From Hyphomonas sp. (GTDB taxonomy: Bacteria; Pseudomonadota; Alphaproteobacteria; Caulobacterales; Hyphomonadaceae), in NCBI GenBank assembly GCA_002700305.1, contig PACZ01000008.1:1-64000 (forward strand): a DNA stretch of 64,000 nt, read 5' to 3'. This document shows, piece after piece, positions 28,225 to 37,009 of this stretch. The notes under the pieces are model-generated. The model was not told where the DNA came from, ran no database searches, and was given only the letters and a program-made list of their open reading frames with translations. A program made the position numbers and the translations under genes. The stretch's first letter is position 1. Every line of letters begins with the position of its first letter.

Positions 28225-29660
28225 ACCGGATCATCGTGTTTCTCGTGCTTCTGATCGTGCTGATCGCGGCCCTCGCTTTCGGCTGGTGGGCCTATACGCT
28301 GCCCGGCAAGGTGACCGTGCCGATCGGGGCAGAAGAGATTTCCATCAAGTCCGGCGCCGCCGTGGCGCTCGTGCTGGCCCTGTCGGGCCTGATGGCGGCG
28401 GCCTGGTGGGTCGTGTCAGGCATCTTCGTGCTGCCGGGCCGGATCGCGCGCTCGCGCCGCCGGTCGAAATCGCGCAAGGCAAATGCCGCGCTGACCGAGG
28501 GCCTGCTGGCGGCTGAAGCTGGCGATGCCGATGCGGCGCTGAAGCTCGCCCGCAAGGCGGCCAAACATGCCGAGGATGAGCGGTTGAAACTGCTGCTGGA
28601 AGCGCGCGCTGCCGAAGCGAACGATGACTGGGCCGGGGCTGAACGGGCCTGGAGCCAGCTGACCCGCCTGCCGGGCGGGCAATTGGCCGGCCTGCGCGGC
28701 TCTGCCATGGCGGCCTCCGAACGCGGCGACCAGCTGACGGCTGAGACCCGTGCCCGCGAAGCGCTGGGCCTCAAATCCTCCGCTGACTGGCCATTCAATT
28801 CCCTGTTCGACCTGCAGGTCTCGAAAGGGGAGTGGGAGAAGGCGCTCGACACGCTGACCACCGGCGAACGCCGCGGCATGATCAAGGGCGACAGCCTGCG
28901 CCGCCGCCGCGCCGTGCTGCTGACGGCCCATGCCGCCGGCTTGCCGCATGACCGCAAGAGCGAGGCCCAGAAGGCGCTGGCCGAAGCGATCCGCTCCGCG
29001 CCGGGTTTCCCGCCGGCCGCTTTCCATGGCGCCAAGGCGTTGATGGTGGATGGCAAGGCCAAGGCCGCGCAGGGCGTGCTGGAACTTGGCTGGAAAGCCC
29101 GCCCGCACCCGGCACTGGCGCAGCTCTCCCGCCGCCTCGTGCCGCAGGACAGCCAGGAAAATATCGCGCAGCGCCTGCAGGCGCTGATCGCGGCCCAGCC
29201 GAACCACCGCGAAAGCAAGATCCTGATGGCCGAGATCGCCATGGACAAGGCCGAATGGGTCGGCGCGATCCGCTCGCTGGCCCTGTTGGTGGAAGAGAAC
29301 CCGACCGCGCGGCTCTGCCTGCTGATGGAGCGGGCGCTGAAAGGGTATGGCGACCCGTCAGAGGCCGCCCGCTGGGGCCGCATGGCGGTGTCGGCTTCGC
29401 GTGAGCCGGACTGGTCGGACATCGACCCGAAGGGCAATGCCTTCGAATTCGACAAGCAGGGCTGGTCGCGTCTGGTCTATGCCTTCGGCGATGTCGGCGA
29501 CCTTGTGCATCCGCGCTATGAATCCTATGGCCGGGAGCTGGAGGCGGGGCGCGTGCCTGCGTTGCCGGGCCCGGACCTGGACGAACCGGCCGCCGAAGCG
29601 CCCAAGGCGCCGGACCGTCCGCTCAGCCCGCCACTGGACTACGCCTCCGACGATGACTGA
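28221..29660 (+). CDS. hemY: HemY-like TPR membrane protein
   Basis: This 479-residue protein has two N-terminal membrane helices (about 4-24 and 37-60) with a short periplasmic loop, as in the HemY_N family. A cytoplasmic array of TPR-like helical repeats follows, rich in Ala/Glu/Lys. E. coli HemY lies after hemCDX and affects late heme synthesis. It is distinct from the oxygen-dependent protoporphyrinogen oxidase also called HemY. The ATG overlaps the Mic60-like stop, confirming one operon. The acidic tail after about residue 440 is low-complexity. Confidence 0.9.
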   Translation: MNRIIVFLVLLIVLIAALAFGWWAYTLPGKVTVPIGAEEISIKSGAAVALVLALSGLMAAAWWVVSGIFVLPGRIARSRRRSKSRKANAALTEGLLAAEAGDADAALKLARKAAKHAEDERLKLLLEARAAEANDDWAGAERAWSQLTRLPGGQLAGLRGSAMAASERGDQLTAETRAREALGLKSSADWPFNSLFDLQVSKGEWEKALDTLTTGERRGMIKGDSLRRRRAVLLTAHAAGLPHDRKSEAQKALAEAIRSAPGFPPAAFHGAKALMVDGKAKAAQGVLELGWKARPHPALAQLSRRLVPQDSQENIAQRLQALIAAQPNHRESKILMAEIAMDKAEWVGAIRSLALLVEENPTARLCLLMERALKGYGDPSEAARWGRMAVSASREPDWSDIDPKGNAFEFDKQGWSRLVYAFGDVGDLVHPRYESYGRELEAGRVPALPGPDLDEPAAEAPKAPDRPLSPPLDYASDDD

Positions 29661-29764
29661 GCGCGCCTGCCGCGCCGCTGAAATACCCGCTGACCGGGGT
29701 GGCAAAAGCGTCTTGCGAAAAGGGGCATCTACCGGTATGAGGCGGGCCTTCAGAATGGTCTTAA

Positions 29765-29840
29765 GCCGCTATAGCTCAGCTGGTAGAGCATCGCATTCGT
29801 AATGCGGGGGTCAGGTGTTCAAGTCACCTTAGCGGCACCA
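29765..29840 (+). tRNA. tRNA-Thr (anticodon CGT)
   Basis: A full cloverleaf can be folded. The acceptor is GCCGCTA with TAGCGGC, the D arm GCTC...GAGC, and the anticodon stem TCGCA/TGCGG. Its 7-base loop TTCGTAA gives anticodon CGT, reading ACG. The T arm is AGGTG TTCAAGT CACCT. Discriminator A and a genome-encoded CCA end the gene. It stands alone after hemY. Confidence 0.96.
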
Positions 29841-30253
29841 TTCTTTTCTTCCGGTTTGTTCGCAAATTACGGAATCCGGCGACGGTGAATTTTCGCTGCG
29901 CCTGTTTACCGATCTGGTTACCGCTGGCCCAACTTTAACTTGCGAAAATCCGGTTCTGTTGATTCCGCTGCAGAATCGAAGACGATTGCACCCTTAAGTG
30001 AAATTCACATTACGTTCATGTTAGCTGAACAAACTTGCGAACAATCAGGGCGCAAATCAGGGGCGATCCACATTGCAAGACTGTCTGTGGCAGGGCGCTC
30101 GCTCTGACGGAAAACCACGCTTCCCGTTCCCGCGCTCACCTCACGCGCGACATGCGCCTGCACATCAGAAAATTCTCATGCTGGCTGTTCCCCGTTCCCG
30201 GGCGAACTGACACCAGCGCTTCTCTTCTCGTCGCAGAATCGGAGTCCCTTCCC
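29841..30253 (+). other. Intergenic region between tRNA-Thr and an exported protein gene
   Basis: About 410 bases without a supported gene. A T-rich stretch (TTCTTTTCTTCC) directly after the tRNA may end its transcript. ACTTGCGAA occurs twice, at 29938 and 30034. The AT-rich part between 29990 and 30030 (AAGTGAAATTCACATTACG) is the likeliest promoter area for the downstream gene. The frame of that gene stays open through the second half, but the region lacks a ribosome site and a signal peptide, so I treat it as leader. Confidence 0.5.
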
Positions 30254-31411
30254 ATGCTTCACCTATTCAATCCGAAACGTACCCTGAAAGCTGGCAGCTT
30301 TGCCGCAGTCGCCACGGTCCTTGCCGCCTCTTCGCTCTTCGCCGCCCCGGCAAGCGCGAAGGAGTTTGCCTATGAGAATATGCTGTACTCGTGGATGAAG
30401 CTCGACAGCTATTTCGACTACGAAAGCAATGTCGACTGCTACATGCGCCTGTACCGCAATGAAGTCTGGCAGCGCTCGCGCGAGGACGAATTCCTGCGCC
30501 AGGACAAGCGCGACGAAACGATCGAGATGATGAAGGCCCGCGTCGGCGAGGCAAATCTTGAAGATGTCTACACCGTCCGGACCAACAAGGCTTTTGGCGA
30601 CTATGATTTCGACACGAACGTTTTCGAATTCGCACCAGTTTCCAAGACGACCTACTTCTATGTCCGCAACAACAATTCCTGCGGCCTGCCGTCTGAAATC
30701 CGGGTCAAATTCGACAATCCCGAAATCATCGACGGGATTGCCATGTCGCGGGATGATGCCCAGGCGCTGCTGACATCCCGCAAGCGCTACGGCGACATCG
30801 ACCGGAACGTTTCGCTCGAGATCGACTTTGTCCTGCAGGCGCGCGATGGCCAGATGGTTCAGGCACATATTCTGGATGCACGGGTGCTGAACTCCGCCAA
30901 CAACCGGGATCTCGATGGCCGTACGCTGGTTGAATACACCGGGTCGGCTGTCACGGCGCCGTCTTCAGCGGCGGCACCGGCGTCCAGCGGCCTCAACCTG
31001 TTCGGCCTGTTGCCGGGCGGATCTCTCCAGTCGATCAAGGACGAGTTGCCGCGTGGGAGCGTGGTCTGCAATCCGGCGGGCGGCGAATGCGAAGTCAATC
31101 TGAAGACCGGACAGAAGCTCATCGCAAAAATCGACAGCAGCAAAAAAGTTACGGCCCTCGAGCACCGCGTGGACGCCGGCAGCGAGTCGCCCGGCAAGGT
31201 CGCGGATGATCTGAAGGCGGTCTATGGCCTGCCGATCAACGACACCAACAAGGACCCGCAGGCTGGCGGTTTCACGGCCTATGGCCAGGTCCCGCACGTG
31301 CAGGGCGAGCGTCAGCTGACCTGGCGGTCTGATAGCTACGAGATGGTCGCGACGATCTTCTATGGCGGACATGCGAAGACCAAAGTCGTCACATCGATCC
31401 GGCCGCGCTAG
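30254..31411 (+). CDS. Exported protein of unknown function
   Basis: I do not recognise this 385-residue protein. It starts with a signal peptide (about 36 residues, ending APASA before KEFAYEN). A first domain with two cysteines in SNVDCYMRLYRNEVWQ and NNSCGLPSE follows. After an Ala/Ser-rich linker around residue 240 (SSAAAPASSG) comes a second domain with CNPAGGECEV, which may be disulfide-linked. GGAG 9 bases upstream fixes the start. A lipoprotein gene follows after 21 bases, and both end at the terminator at 32457. Confidence 0.75.
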   Translation: MLHLFNPKRTLKAGSFAAVATVLAASSLFAAPASAKEFAYENMLYSWMKLDSYFDYESNVDCYMRLYRNEVWQRSREDEFLRQDKRDETIEMMKARVGEANLEDVYTVRTNKAFGDYDFDTNVFEFAPVSKTTYFYVRNNNSCGLPSEIRVKFDNPEIIDGIAMSRDDAQALLTSRKRYGDIDRNVSLEIDFVLQARDGQMVQAHILDARVLNSANNRDLDGRTLVEYTGSAVTAPSSAAAPASSGLNLFGLLPGGSLQSIKDELPRGSVVCNPAGGECEVNLKTGQKLIAKIDSSKKVTALEHRVDAGSESPGKVADDLKAVYGLPINDTNKDPQAGGFTAYGQVPHVQGERQLTWRSDSYEMVATIFYGGHAKTKVVTSIRPR

Positions 31412-31432
31412 GCCAGAAGGAGAGCACTCACC

Positions 31433-32434
31433 ATGAAGAAACTCGTTTCTGCGGTCCTCGCCGCATTCCTGCTCGCGGCCGTTCCGGCCTGTTCTGCGGG
31501 TGATGACGCCGGAGGCAGCAATTCCGTCAGCGGAGAAACCGGTGGCAAAACCGCTGCGAAGATGCCGAAGAAAAACAAGCTGGCCGAGCTGTCACCGGCT
31601 GAAGCGCGCCAGCAACTGATGGAGCGAGGGTACACGCTCGATCAGAACGGCTTCCGCGAAGCTGTCGACTTCCTCGACCCGGATGCAGCCGCCTTGTTTG
31701 TTGCTCTTGGCTTCGACGTGAATGCCATGGCCGATGCGCTCAGCTATCCGGTCAACCGGGCAGGGGCCTATGAGGAATCGAAGCTTCCGGGACACCTGGA
31801 AGCGAACCTTTCCGACCCCGCCTATCGGGCCATTCTGGCGACCATGTTCCAGCATGGGTTTTCGCCCACCGAGCCGGTGCGCGGCGAGGCCTCCACGACA
31901 AGTCTCTTCGCAGAAAGCCTGCGTATCGGCGATGATGACTTCATCAGCTTCCTGCGGGGCTTCGATGCGGATTGGGTCACCAAGCCGGGATGTTATCAGC
32001 ACAATCCGCGGTGCCGCAATGAGGGCACGCTGGACGGGTGGCTGTTCTATATTCCGGACAGGGAACCGTCCTGGGATGTCGATACGGCATTGGCCGCCTA
32101 TGCGCGCCTGAAGGACCTTGGCATGGCGCAGCCTGTCGCGGGCGAAGACTCTGACCCCTACCTGATGGCGTCGCTCGCCTTTCAGAAATTCCTGTGGGTT
32201 CCGGACAATGCCGAAGTCGATGCGCTCTGGCAGCAGGTCGGCAGCCCGCGCATCATCCTGCCTTACGGAACGAGTGTCGAAGACGAGGCCCGTTCGGCCG
32301 ATCCGGACAAGGCCATGTTTGCCAGCGGCGCGCGGTCGGGTCAGCGCAAATACCTGCTCGACAAGGTCTTCAACTGCATCGCCGACAATGGCGATGACTA
32401 CTGGGCCTGCCTTGAAAGCCCGCCAGCAGAATAA
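31433..32434 (+). CDS. Lipoprotein of unknown function with ankyrin-like segment
   Basis: This 333-residue product has lipobox VPAC with the acylated Cys at 20, then a Gly/Ser/Lys linker. A helical region follows whose phrase LFVALGFDVNAMADAL resembles ankyrin-type repeats seen in other exported proteins. Two cysteine pairs (CYQHNPRC and the C-terminal CIADNGDDYWAC) suggest disulfides in the periplasm. AAGGAGAG supports the start. It is the second gene of a two-gene unit with the exported protein before it. I cannot assign a role. Confidence 0.75.
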   Translation: MKKLVSAVLAAFLLAAVPACSAGDDAGGSNSVSGETGGKTAAKMPKKNKLAELSPAEARQQLMERGYTLDQNGFREAVDFLDPDAAALFVALGFDVNAMADALSYPVNRAGAYEESKLPGHLEANLSDPAYRAILATMFQHGFSPTEPVRGEASTTSLFAESLRIGDDDFISFLRGFDADWVTKPGCYQHNPRCRNEGTLDGWLFYIPDREPSWDVDTALAAYARLKDLGMAQPVAGEDSDPYLMASLAFQKFLWVPDNAEVDALWQQVGSPRIILPYGTSVEDEARSADPDKAMFASGARSGQRKYLLDKVFNCIADNGDDYWACLESPPAE

Positions 32435-32456
32435 CAAATTGCGATGCAATCAAGAG

Positions 32457-32486
32457 AGCCCCGGTCAGTTGGCCGGGGCTTTTTTC
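32457..32486 (+). terminator. Rho-independent terminator
   Basis: AGCCCCGG and CCGGGGCT form a perfect 8-bp stem around an 8-base loop, followed by TTTTTT. It lies 22 bases after the lipoprotein stop and ends the two-gene exported-protein unit. Confidence 0.92.
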
Positions 32487-32604
32487 CGTTCTTAATTCGA
32501 ACGTTCATCAGTCTTGGCAGCACCATTTCACACTTTCCCGGAAAAGCCGGCCTCAGCCCTGTTTGACGAACCCGCCGCGGCCGCCCCCACTGGGAGAGGC
32601 ACAC

Positions 32605-32997
32605 TTATGGCAGGCGTCCGGTGACGTATTGTGCTTCGCCCTGAGCAAAGCTCCAGTCTTCCTCCCGATTGGTGAATACGGAGATCAGGAGGTCATTCGG
32701 ATCAAGCGCGCATTCCTTTTCGAGGCGGTCCGCGAGCAGCCGATAGACTTTCATCTTCTCGACATGCGTGCGCGGACTGGTGAAGAACTGAATCGAGACC
32801 ACCTGGTTGCTGCGCGTGAAACCCAGCCCGGTATCAAGGAATACCATTCGGCCTGGTTTGTGCTCATGAACGATCTGATAGCGGTCGGACTCAGGGACGC
32901 CAAAGGCGTCGACGACGCAGCTCTGGATGGTATCCAGAAGGCTCTGAATCTGCTCTTCCGAGCGGCCTTCGATCATGTCAATTCGCAGAAGTGGCAT
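32605..32997 (-). CDS. Tautomerase superfamily protein (MSAD/Tautomerase_2 type)
   Basis: This 130-residue protein has the N-terminal Met-Pro that exposes the catalytic proline of the 4-oxalocrotonate tautomerase superfamily. Its length (130 against about 62) and the runs RYQIVHEH and DLLISVFTNREEDWSFGQ-like (here SFAQGE) fit the malonate-semialdehyde-decarboxylase-like subgroup. It is cytosolic and its substrate is unknown. It is flanked by the terminator at 32457 and a 241-base divergent gap. Confidence 0.88.
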   Translation of the reverse strand: MPLLRIDMIEGRSEEQIQSLLDTIQSCVVDAFGVPESDRYQIVHEHKPGRMVFLDTGLGFTRSNQVVSIQFFTSPRTHVEKMKVYRLLADRLEKECALDPNDLLISVFTNREEDWSFAQGEAQYVTGRLP

Positions 32998-33238
32998 TTG
33001 GGGTCCTTTGTTGGATCAATAGATTTTCATCTCTGTTGTGATCTCAAACGGTCTGTGCGCCGGTTTGGTTCCTTGTCTGTCTTCTGAGGCGGGCAATGGT
33101 GGCGATGACCGGGCCAGAGTGCGGGCCTGATTGCCATTTCCATCGCTTTTTGGCGGCTTGCGCTTGCTGGTTGTCCGGAACCGCCGTTAGGTTTCGCCTT
33201 GTTCGCGCGCGTTGCGGGGAAAAAGGAAGAGGACTGCC

Positions 33239-34783
33239 ATGATGAAGCTTCACCCGATGAAAAACCTGCTTGCCGGATCGGTGCTTGTGCTGGCCGCGCT
33301 TGGGGCATTTGCGGAAGAAGCCGTTCCTGTGCCGGACGCCGCCGCGCCTGCCATTCCGGCGGAGGTGACTGACCGGATCGATGCGCGCTTCCTGGATTAC
33401 CAGACGGAGCAGCATGTGCCGGGCCTTGTCTGGGGCATCGTGAAGGATGGGGAGCTGGTCTATTTCAAGACATCCGGCGTCGCGAACCTGGAAACCGAGG
33501 CGCCTGTCACGGCGGACTCGCTCTATTCCATTGCGTCGATGAGCAAGGCGTTCACGGCGCTCGCCATCCTCAAGCTGCGCGATGAAGGCAAGCTCTATCT
33601 CGATGCGCCGGCGGAATACTATGTGCCGGAGCTGAGAGGCTGGACCTATCCGACCACGGACTCTCCGCGCATCCGCGTGCGTGACCTGCTGGCCCATGTC
33701 AGCGGCCTGGTCACCGACAATCCCTGGGGTGACCGCCAGCAGGACATGCCCGAGGAGGTCTTTACCGAAGTGCTGAAGGAAGGCGTCCCATTCAGCCGCG
33801 CGCCGCAGATGGCGTATGAATATTCCAATTTCGGTTACGCCTTGCTGGGCCGGATCGTCACCAATGTCTCCGGCATGCCGTATGAAGACTATATCCGCAC
33901 AGAGATCATGCTGCCGCTGGGCATGACCTCCACCGGGTATGACGTCTATGCCGTCGATCAGGACCGCCGCGCGCTCGGCTACCGCTGGGAAGAGGGGGCG
34001 TTCTCGAAGGAACCAGCACTCGGCCCCGGCGTGTTCGGCGCGATGGGCGGGGTGATGACCAATGCCGAGGATTACGAGAAATGGGTCGCCTTCCTGCTGG
34101 ATGCCTGGCCGCCTCGCGATGGGGAAGAGACCGGGCCGGTGAAGCGCTCATCCGTGCGCGAGCTGTCCCAGGGGCTGGGCTTCCCCCGGGTCTATGCGCG
34201 CGATGGCCTGGAAGAGGGCGACACCTGCGATGTGGCGGTAACCTATGCGATGGGCTTTGCCGTCAGCGCCGAGTGTGACCTTGGCACGACGATGGCGCAT
34301 TCCGGCGGTTATCCGGGCTATGGCTCGAACGTGCTGCTGATGCCGGAGGCGGGCGTCGGGGTGGTTGCCTTTGCGAACCGGACCTATGCCGCCCCGTCGC
34401 GGATCGTGCGGGAGGCAGCGCTTGAACTGGCAGCGGCCGGAGAACTCCCGTCCCGTGAATGGCCCGTCAGCGCTGCGCTGGCCGATGCCTATGCGGCCGC
34501 CGGCGATGTCTATGAGCAGGACAGCCTTGCGCCGCTCGAAGGCAAGCTGGCCATGAACTTCACGATGGATGCCTCCATTCCGGTCCGCGAACGTGTTCTG
34601 GCAGATCTGAAGGAACAGGCCGGCGCCTGCGAAACCGATGCGCCGTTCAAGGCGAATGGCCACCTCAGCGGCACCTTCACCTGGACCTGTGAGAACGGGC
34701 AGATGGACGGCTGGCTTCTGATGTCGCCGAATAATCCGCCGCTGGTCCAGCAACTGAACCTCAGTTTCACGCCCGCGATCTGA
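33239..34783 (+). CDS. Serine beta-lactamase/class C-like penicillin-binding family protein
   Basis: This 514-residue exported protein has a signal peptide (to about residue 22). Its class C beta-lactamase/esterase fold has nucleophile motif SMSK (Ser100, Lys103), the tyrosine motif YSN at 195-197, and HSGG at 354-357 in place of KTG. A C-terminal domain of about 130 residues is extra. HSGG is usual in the broad AmpC-like peptidase/esterase group, so drug resistance should not be assumed. AAGGAAGAGG precedes the ATG pair at 33239. Confidence 0.9.
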   Translation: MMKLHPMKNLLAGSVLVLAALGAFAEEAVPVPDAAAPAIPAEVTDRIDARFLDYQTEQHVPGLVWGIVKDGELVYFKTSGVANLETEAPVTADSLYSIASMSKAFTALAILKLRDEGKLYLDAPAEYYVPELRGWTYPTTDSPRIRVRDLLAHVSGLVTDNPWGDRQQDMPEEVFTEVLKEGVPFSRAPQMAYEYSNFGYALLGRIVTNVSGMPYEDYIRTEIMLPLGMTSTGYDVYAVDQDRRALGYRWEEGAFSKEPALGPGVFGAMGGVMTNAEDYEKWVAFLLDAWPPRDGEETGPVKRSSVRELSQGLGFPRVYARDGLEEGDTCDVAVTYAMGFAVSAECDLGTTMAHSGGYPGYGSNVLLMPEAGVGVVAFANRTYAAPSRIVREAALELAAAGELPSREWPVSAALADAYAAAGDVYEQDSLAPLEGKLAMNFTMDASIPVRERVLADLKEQAGACETDAPFKANGHLSGTFTWTCENGQMDGWLLMSPNNPPLVQQLNLSFTPAI

Positions 34784-34787
34784 TCAC

Positions 34788-35324
34788 CTATTCCAGCACA
34801 TAGTCCGCCTCCGCCTCATACCGGCTGGGGCGGCCTTTTGCGGAATGGCTGGAATAGAGGTGGAAGCGGTCTGCGATGAACGGCCCGCTCCGGTAATCAT
34901 GGTGGCGTTCGACCCAGCGGCGGGTGTCTTCCAGCGTGGCATTGTGCAGATAGGCGAGCGTCACATGCGGCGTAAACGGGCGCCGATCCGGCTCGAAGCC
35001 AAGCCGCCGCGCCGCCTGTTCGCAGCGGGCTGAGAGGCTGCGCAGCTGATCGTTCTCGCGCACGCGTGCCCAGACCGCGGACGGTTCGCGCCGTCCGAAC
35101 CAGCCAGCGCCTTCGATCGAGACCTCGAACGGGGTGCATCTGATGTCTCCCAGCAGATCGTCGAGGTCGCGAGCCTGGCGGTGCGTGAGATCGCCGAAGA
35201 AGCGCAGGGTGATGTGGAAGTTTTCCTCCGGGCGCCAGCTTGCCCCCGGCAGGTCATCCTGCAGGGCGGCGAGGCCATCCCACAGCTCTTCCGGCACGGG
35301 CAGGGCGGCAAACAATCTGTACAT
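34788..35324 (-). CDS. thpR: RNA 2',3'-cyclic phosphodiesterase (2'-5' RNA ligase family)
   Basis: This is a 178-residue 2H phosphoesterase. The two catalytic HxT motifs are HITL (His37, Thr39) and HVTL (His120, Thr122), and the N-terminus MYRLFAALPVP is typical of ThpR. It opens 2',3'-cyclic phosphate RNA ends in vitro; the physiological role is unclear. It converges with the beta-lactamase-like gene at a 4-base gap. A terminator lies between it and the DUF2853 gene upstream. Confidence 0.93.
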   Translation of the reverse strand: MYRLFAALPVPEELWDGLAALQDDLPGASWRPEENFHITLRFFGDLTHRQARDLDDLLGDIRCTPFEVSIEGAGWFGRREPSAVWARVRENDQLRSLSARCEQAARRLGFEPDRRPFTPHVTLAYLHNATLEDTRRWVERHHDYRSGPFIADRFHLYSSHSAKGRPSRYEAEADYVLE

Positions 35325-35352
35325 GATCCGCTGTCTGCCTTCTGAGGCGGAA

Positions 35353-35397
35353 AAAGAAAACCCGGCCAAAGAAAACCCGGCCAGTGAGGCCGGGTTT
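35353..35397 (-). terminator. Terminator after the DUF2853 gene, with a duplicated arm
   Basis: AAACCCGGCC (35373-35382) pairs with GGCCGGGTTT (35388-35397) around a 5-base loop, and on the minus strand TTTTC follows. The left arm with its flank, AAAGAAAACCCGGCCA, is present twice in tandem (35353 and 35368), giving two possible partners for the right arm. Confidence 0.85.
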
Positions 35398-35420
35398 GTC
35401 CGTTTGTCTGTCAGGCCGGA

Positions 35421-35756
35421 TCAGCTTGCCAGCTCTGTGAGCTTTCCGAAGTGTTCGGCCAGAAGGTAGTAGAAGGTGACCCGTGACTTCTGCCCGCCTT
35501 CGGCACTCATGCGATCACAGACCGTCTTGATGGCTGCGTCCAGTTCTCCCTGCTTTTCGGCGAGGCCCAGTTTCCCGCGGCACCACTTTTCCCGCACACG
35601 GTCCAGTTCGCCAGAGTCGCTGCAGGCGACGATGGAGCTGTCCTTGTTGCGCAGGGCGATGCCGAGATGTCCCACGATCTTCTCGGCGGCGGCCTGGTTA
35701 TACCCACCATTTGCGTATTTCTTGATATTCTCGGCGTAAGCCGATGCGTCTGCCAT
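35421..35756 (-). CDS. DUF2853 family protein
   Basis: This small cytosolic protein of 111 residues is helical throughout and begins MADASAYAENIKKY. It matches the DUF2853 family, a group found in alphaproteobacteria with a solved helical fold but no assigned role. Residues near the end (KSRVTFYYLLAEHFGKL) are the best conserved part. It is expressed alone, with the terminator at 35353-35397 after it and an AT-rich divergent region before it. Confidence 0.85.
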   Translation of the reverse strand: MADASAYAENIKKYANGGYNQAAAEKIVGHLGIALRNKDSSIVACSDSGELDRVREKWCRGKLGLAEKQGELDAAIKTVCDRMSAEGGQKSRVTFYYLLAEHFGKLTELAS

Positions 35757-36114
35757 AATTTTATCCCCTAGTGCTTTGGCGCCCCCACTGCCGGAACTGC
35801 GCCAGATTCAGCAGATTAACTCTGTGCAAGGCTTAGTCAATCCACTTACGAGTAAGCGCGGGGAACATTGGTGCGTCAGCGTGAACAGTATTGCGAATAC
35901 TTTCCATATTTTCCCGGACTATAAGTATATATTTGTTAAACGAGAAGTATTCGTGGCAAGTCCTTGAAGTCTAATTCACTGCCGGGTGCAGGCGGGGACG
36001 TGAACAAGTTGCAGGGATGTCCGGTTTTGCTTGCGAACCGGGGCAAGCTCTCCCATATTTCGTGCATGTTCCGGGCAAATTCTCCGCCCGGCGAACAGAA
36101 AGGGCTTGAAACTT
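35757..36114. promoter_or_regulatory. AT-rich divergent regulatory region (DUF2853 / Bax inhibitor)
   Basis: About 360 bases between divergent genes. The centre is much richer in A and T than the rest of the window (ATAAGTATATATTTGTTAAA). It holds an inverted repeat AGTATT-GCG-AATACT at 35887-35901 and a further half site AGTATTCG at 35946-35953. These look like an operator with an associated promoter. A 63-codon frame here has no ribosome site and is not called. Confidence 0.6.
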
Positions 36115-36891
36115 ATGAATGATTTCAATCGTGCTTATACGCCGTCCACCGGCGCAGGCTCGATGGACATGGCGGTCAATGAGGGCCTGCGCGCCTTCAT
36201 GCTGGGCGTTTACCAGAAGCTGGCCTATGGCATCGCGCTGGCCGGTGGTCTGGCCTTCCTGGTCGGATCCAACACGTTTCCGCCGCTGACCGAATTCGTG
36301 CTGTTCTCGCCGTTCCGCCTGGTTGTGCAGTTCGGTCCGATCGGACTGATCCTGATCTCTGCTTTCGCCATGAAGCGGCCATCGCCGCTGGGCACGGCGG
36401 TCCTTTACTGGACGATCGTGACACTGCTCGGCCTCAGCCTGTCGGTCTGGGTGCTCATGGCCACGATGAATACCGAAGCGGCCAGCCGCGCGGGCATCGT
36501 CTACAGCACCACCTTCATCACCATCGCCAAGGCCTTCTTCCTGACGGCCACGGCCTTCGGTGCCCTCTCGCTGTACGGCTACACGACCAAGCGTGACCTG
36601 CAGCCGATCGGCGTGGTCGCCATCTTTGCCCTCTGGGGCATTGTCGGCATGTCGCTGCTCAGCTTCCTGTTCCCGCCGTCGGGTTTCTTTGAAACCGCGA
36701 TCACCGTGGGCGTGCTGGCGATTTCGGGCGTGCTGGTTGCATTCGACACGCAGAACCTGAAGCGGTCCTATTTCGCCTTTGAAGGAGACGAGCGCGGCCT
36801 TGCCGTGATGACGAACTGGGGTGCTCTGAACTTCTTCATCCTGTTCTACAACATCTTCGTCACGATCTTGTCGCTCCTGTCCCGCCGATAG
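36115..36891 (+). CDS. Bax inhibitor-1/YccA family membrane protein
   Basis: This 258-residue protein has seven membrane segments and starts MNDFNRAY, as is typical of alphaproteobacterial BI-1 proteins. The C-terminal acidic/charged pattern (FDTQNLKRSY and ALNFFILFYNIFVTIL) matches the family, where conserved Asp residues form a pH-sensing calcium-leak site. Bacterial members act in the inner membrane; YccA inhibits FtsH, but most have no defined role. AAAGGG upstream supports the start. A strong terminator follows. Confidence 0.94.
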   Translation: MNDFNRAYTPSTGAGSMDMAVNEGLRAFMLGVYQKLAYGIALAGGLAFLVGSNTFPPLTEFVLFSPFRLVVQFGPIGLILISAFAMKRPSPLGTAVLYWTIVTLLGLSLSVWVLMATMNTEAASRAGIVYSTTFITIAKAFFLTATAFGALSLYGYTTKRDLQPIGVVAIFALWGIVGMSLLSFLFPPSGFFETAITVGVLAISGVLVAFDTQNLKRSYFAFEGDERGLAVMTNWGALNFFILFYNIFVTILSLLSRR

Positions 36892-36913
36892 GACATTGAT
36901 CACACGAGACATG

Positions 36914-36943
36914 AAAGCCCCGCCCGAAAAGGCGGGGCTTTTT
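36914..36943 (+). terminator. Rho-independent terminator after the Bax inhibitor gene
   Basis: AAAGCCCCGCC pairs perfectly with GGCGGGGCTTT (11 bp) around the loop CGAAAA, and the stem runs into TTT. It lies 22 bases after the stop codon. Confidence 0.93.
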
Positions 36944-37009
36944 CTTTGCGGCAGGCGCAGAATCCGGCGACATCCGCGATCGTTCATGCCCAGCCCGGAA
37001 AGGATCCCC

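Noticed and set aside
29765-32434. Genomic island inserted at tRNA-Thr
   Set aside because: No integrase, no repeat of the tRNA 3' end and no mobile genes were seen.
33239-34783. Calling this gene an antibiotic-resistance beta-lactamase
   Set aside because: The third motif is HSGG rather than KTG, and a large extra C-terminal domain is present, as in the broad esterase/peptidase group.
35776-35967. 63-codon plus-strand frame in the AT-rich gap before the Bax inhibitor gene
   Set aside because: No ribosome site or conserved look, and it lies across the candidate operator.
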